Source of the DNA: Oceanobacillus sp. Castelsardo
Lineage (GTDB): Bacteria; Bacillota; Bacilli; Bacillales; Amphibacillaceae
Direction: 5' to 3'
Assembly (NCBI RefSeq): GCF_001659985.1
Contig: NZ_LYCS01000004.1
Span: forward strand, 269,292 to 333,291
DNA: 64,000 bases
The notes below the pieces were generated by a model that was not told the DNA's origin, did no database searches, and saw only the letters and a list, made by a program, of their open reading frames with translations. Positions 63,813 through 64,000 of the stretch are shown piece after piece. Within the stretch, counting starts at the first letter, position 1. Each line of letters starts with the position of its first letter. Both the position numbers and the translations under genes were made by a program.

Positions 63813-64000
63813 TTAGTTAAGTCCTCGATCGATTAGTATTTGTCAGCTCCACGTGTCGCCACGCTTCCACCTCAAACCTATTAACCTCATCGTCTCTGAG
63901 GGATCTTACTCATTTAAAATGATAGGAAGTCTCATCTTGAGGGGGGCTTCATGCTTAGATGCTTTCAGCACTTATCCTTTCCACACGTAGCTACCCAGCT
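63813..64000 (-). rRNA. rrl: 23S ribosomal RNA, 3' end (partial)
   Basis: The 3' terminal ~190 nt of 23S, read leftward, ending CTAATCGATCGAGGACTTAA. Contains GAAAGCATCTAAGCATGAAG and GAGGTTAATAGGTTTGAGG, typical of the 23S 3' domain. The rest lies beyond the right edge. The 23S-5S spacer (63649-63812) holds no tRNA gene. Confidence 0.96.

Overview
The window looks like chromosomal DNA of a low-GC, spore-forming member of the Bacillaceae. Gene content and order match Bacillus-type chromosomes (ytpR-ytpQ-ytpP, ytoP, ytzB, ytnP; then trmB, ytzH, ytmP, ytlQ, ytlP, an rsuA homologue, ytgP, ytfP). Ribosome binding sites are strong and AG-rich, and TTG and GTG starts occur. Spore-type small proteins are present, and an rRNA operon (23S 3' end and 5S) enters at the right edge on the minus strand. 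An ectoine/hydroxyectoine breakdown cluster suggests a halotolerant relative of Oceanobacillus or Virgibacillus, but the species cannot be fixed from the sequence alone.

Layout. 1-8 kb: 5' part of the DNA translocase gene sftA and the conserved yt- housekeeping block. 8-16 kb: a ring-cleaving dioxygenase, an orphan MerR-like/DUF3967 protein, a 47-residue stress-type protein, and a complete proline-utilisation operon (putC-putB-putP) reading away from a sigma-54 activator, with a near-perfect -24/-12 promoter between them. 16-26.5 kb: a catabolic cluster of GntR regulator, aldehyde dehydrogenase, M20 deacylase, EutB, D-amino-acid transaminase, alanine-racemase-like protein and tartrate/D-malate dehydrogenase in one direction, with a D-2-hydroxyacid dehydrogenase diverging and ectoine hydrolase (DoeA) beyond it. 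26.7-39 kb: mostly single genes (mvaS, RNase H, MscS, phosphatase, 3D-domain cell-wall protein, M20 peptidase, yojN-yojO). 39-44 kb: nadC overlapping a TAXI-TRAP transporter, with the niacin repressor NiaR reading away and a probable NiaR operator between. 44-52.7 kb: macro-domain protein, RF3, PyrR-attenuated uracil permease, small spore-type proteins and nanoRNase NrnB. 52.8-60.7 kb: the second half of the yt- block. 61-64 kb: an SDF-family symporter, a PanE-like reductase and the rRNA operon end.

How the genes work together. Three units stand out. Proline is imported (PutP) and oxidised to glutamate (PutB, PutC) under predicted SigL control. Ectoine or hydroxyectoine is probably opened by DoeA, deacylated by the M20 enzyme, dehydrated by EutB and fed through transaminase and dehydrogenase steps; most of the partner enzymes are not the textbook ones. 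The NadC/TRAP/NiaR unit suggests capture of external quinolinate for NAD synthesis. A 45-kb accessory segment lies between the two halves of the yt- block, which I recall as near neighbours in B. subtilis. At least two copies of a dispersed element with terminal inverted repeats lie within or beside that block. I found no insertion sequence, prophage, CRISPR array or tRNA gene.
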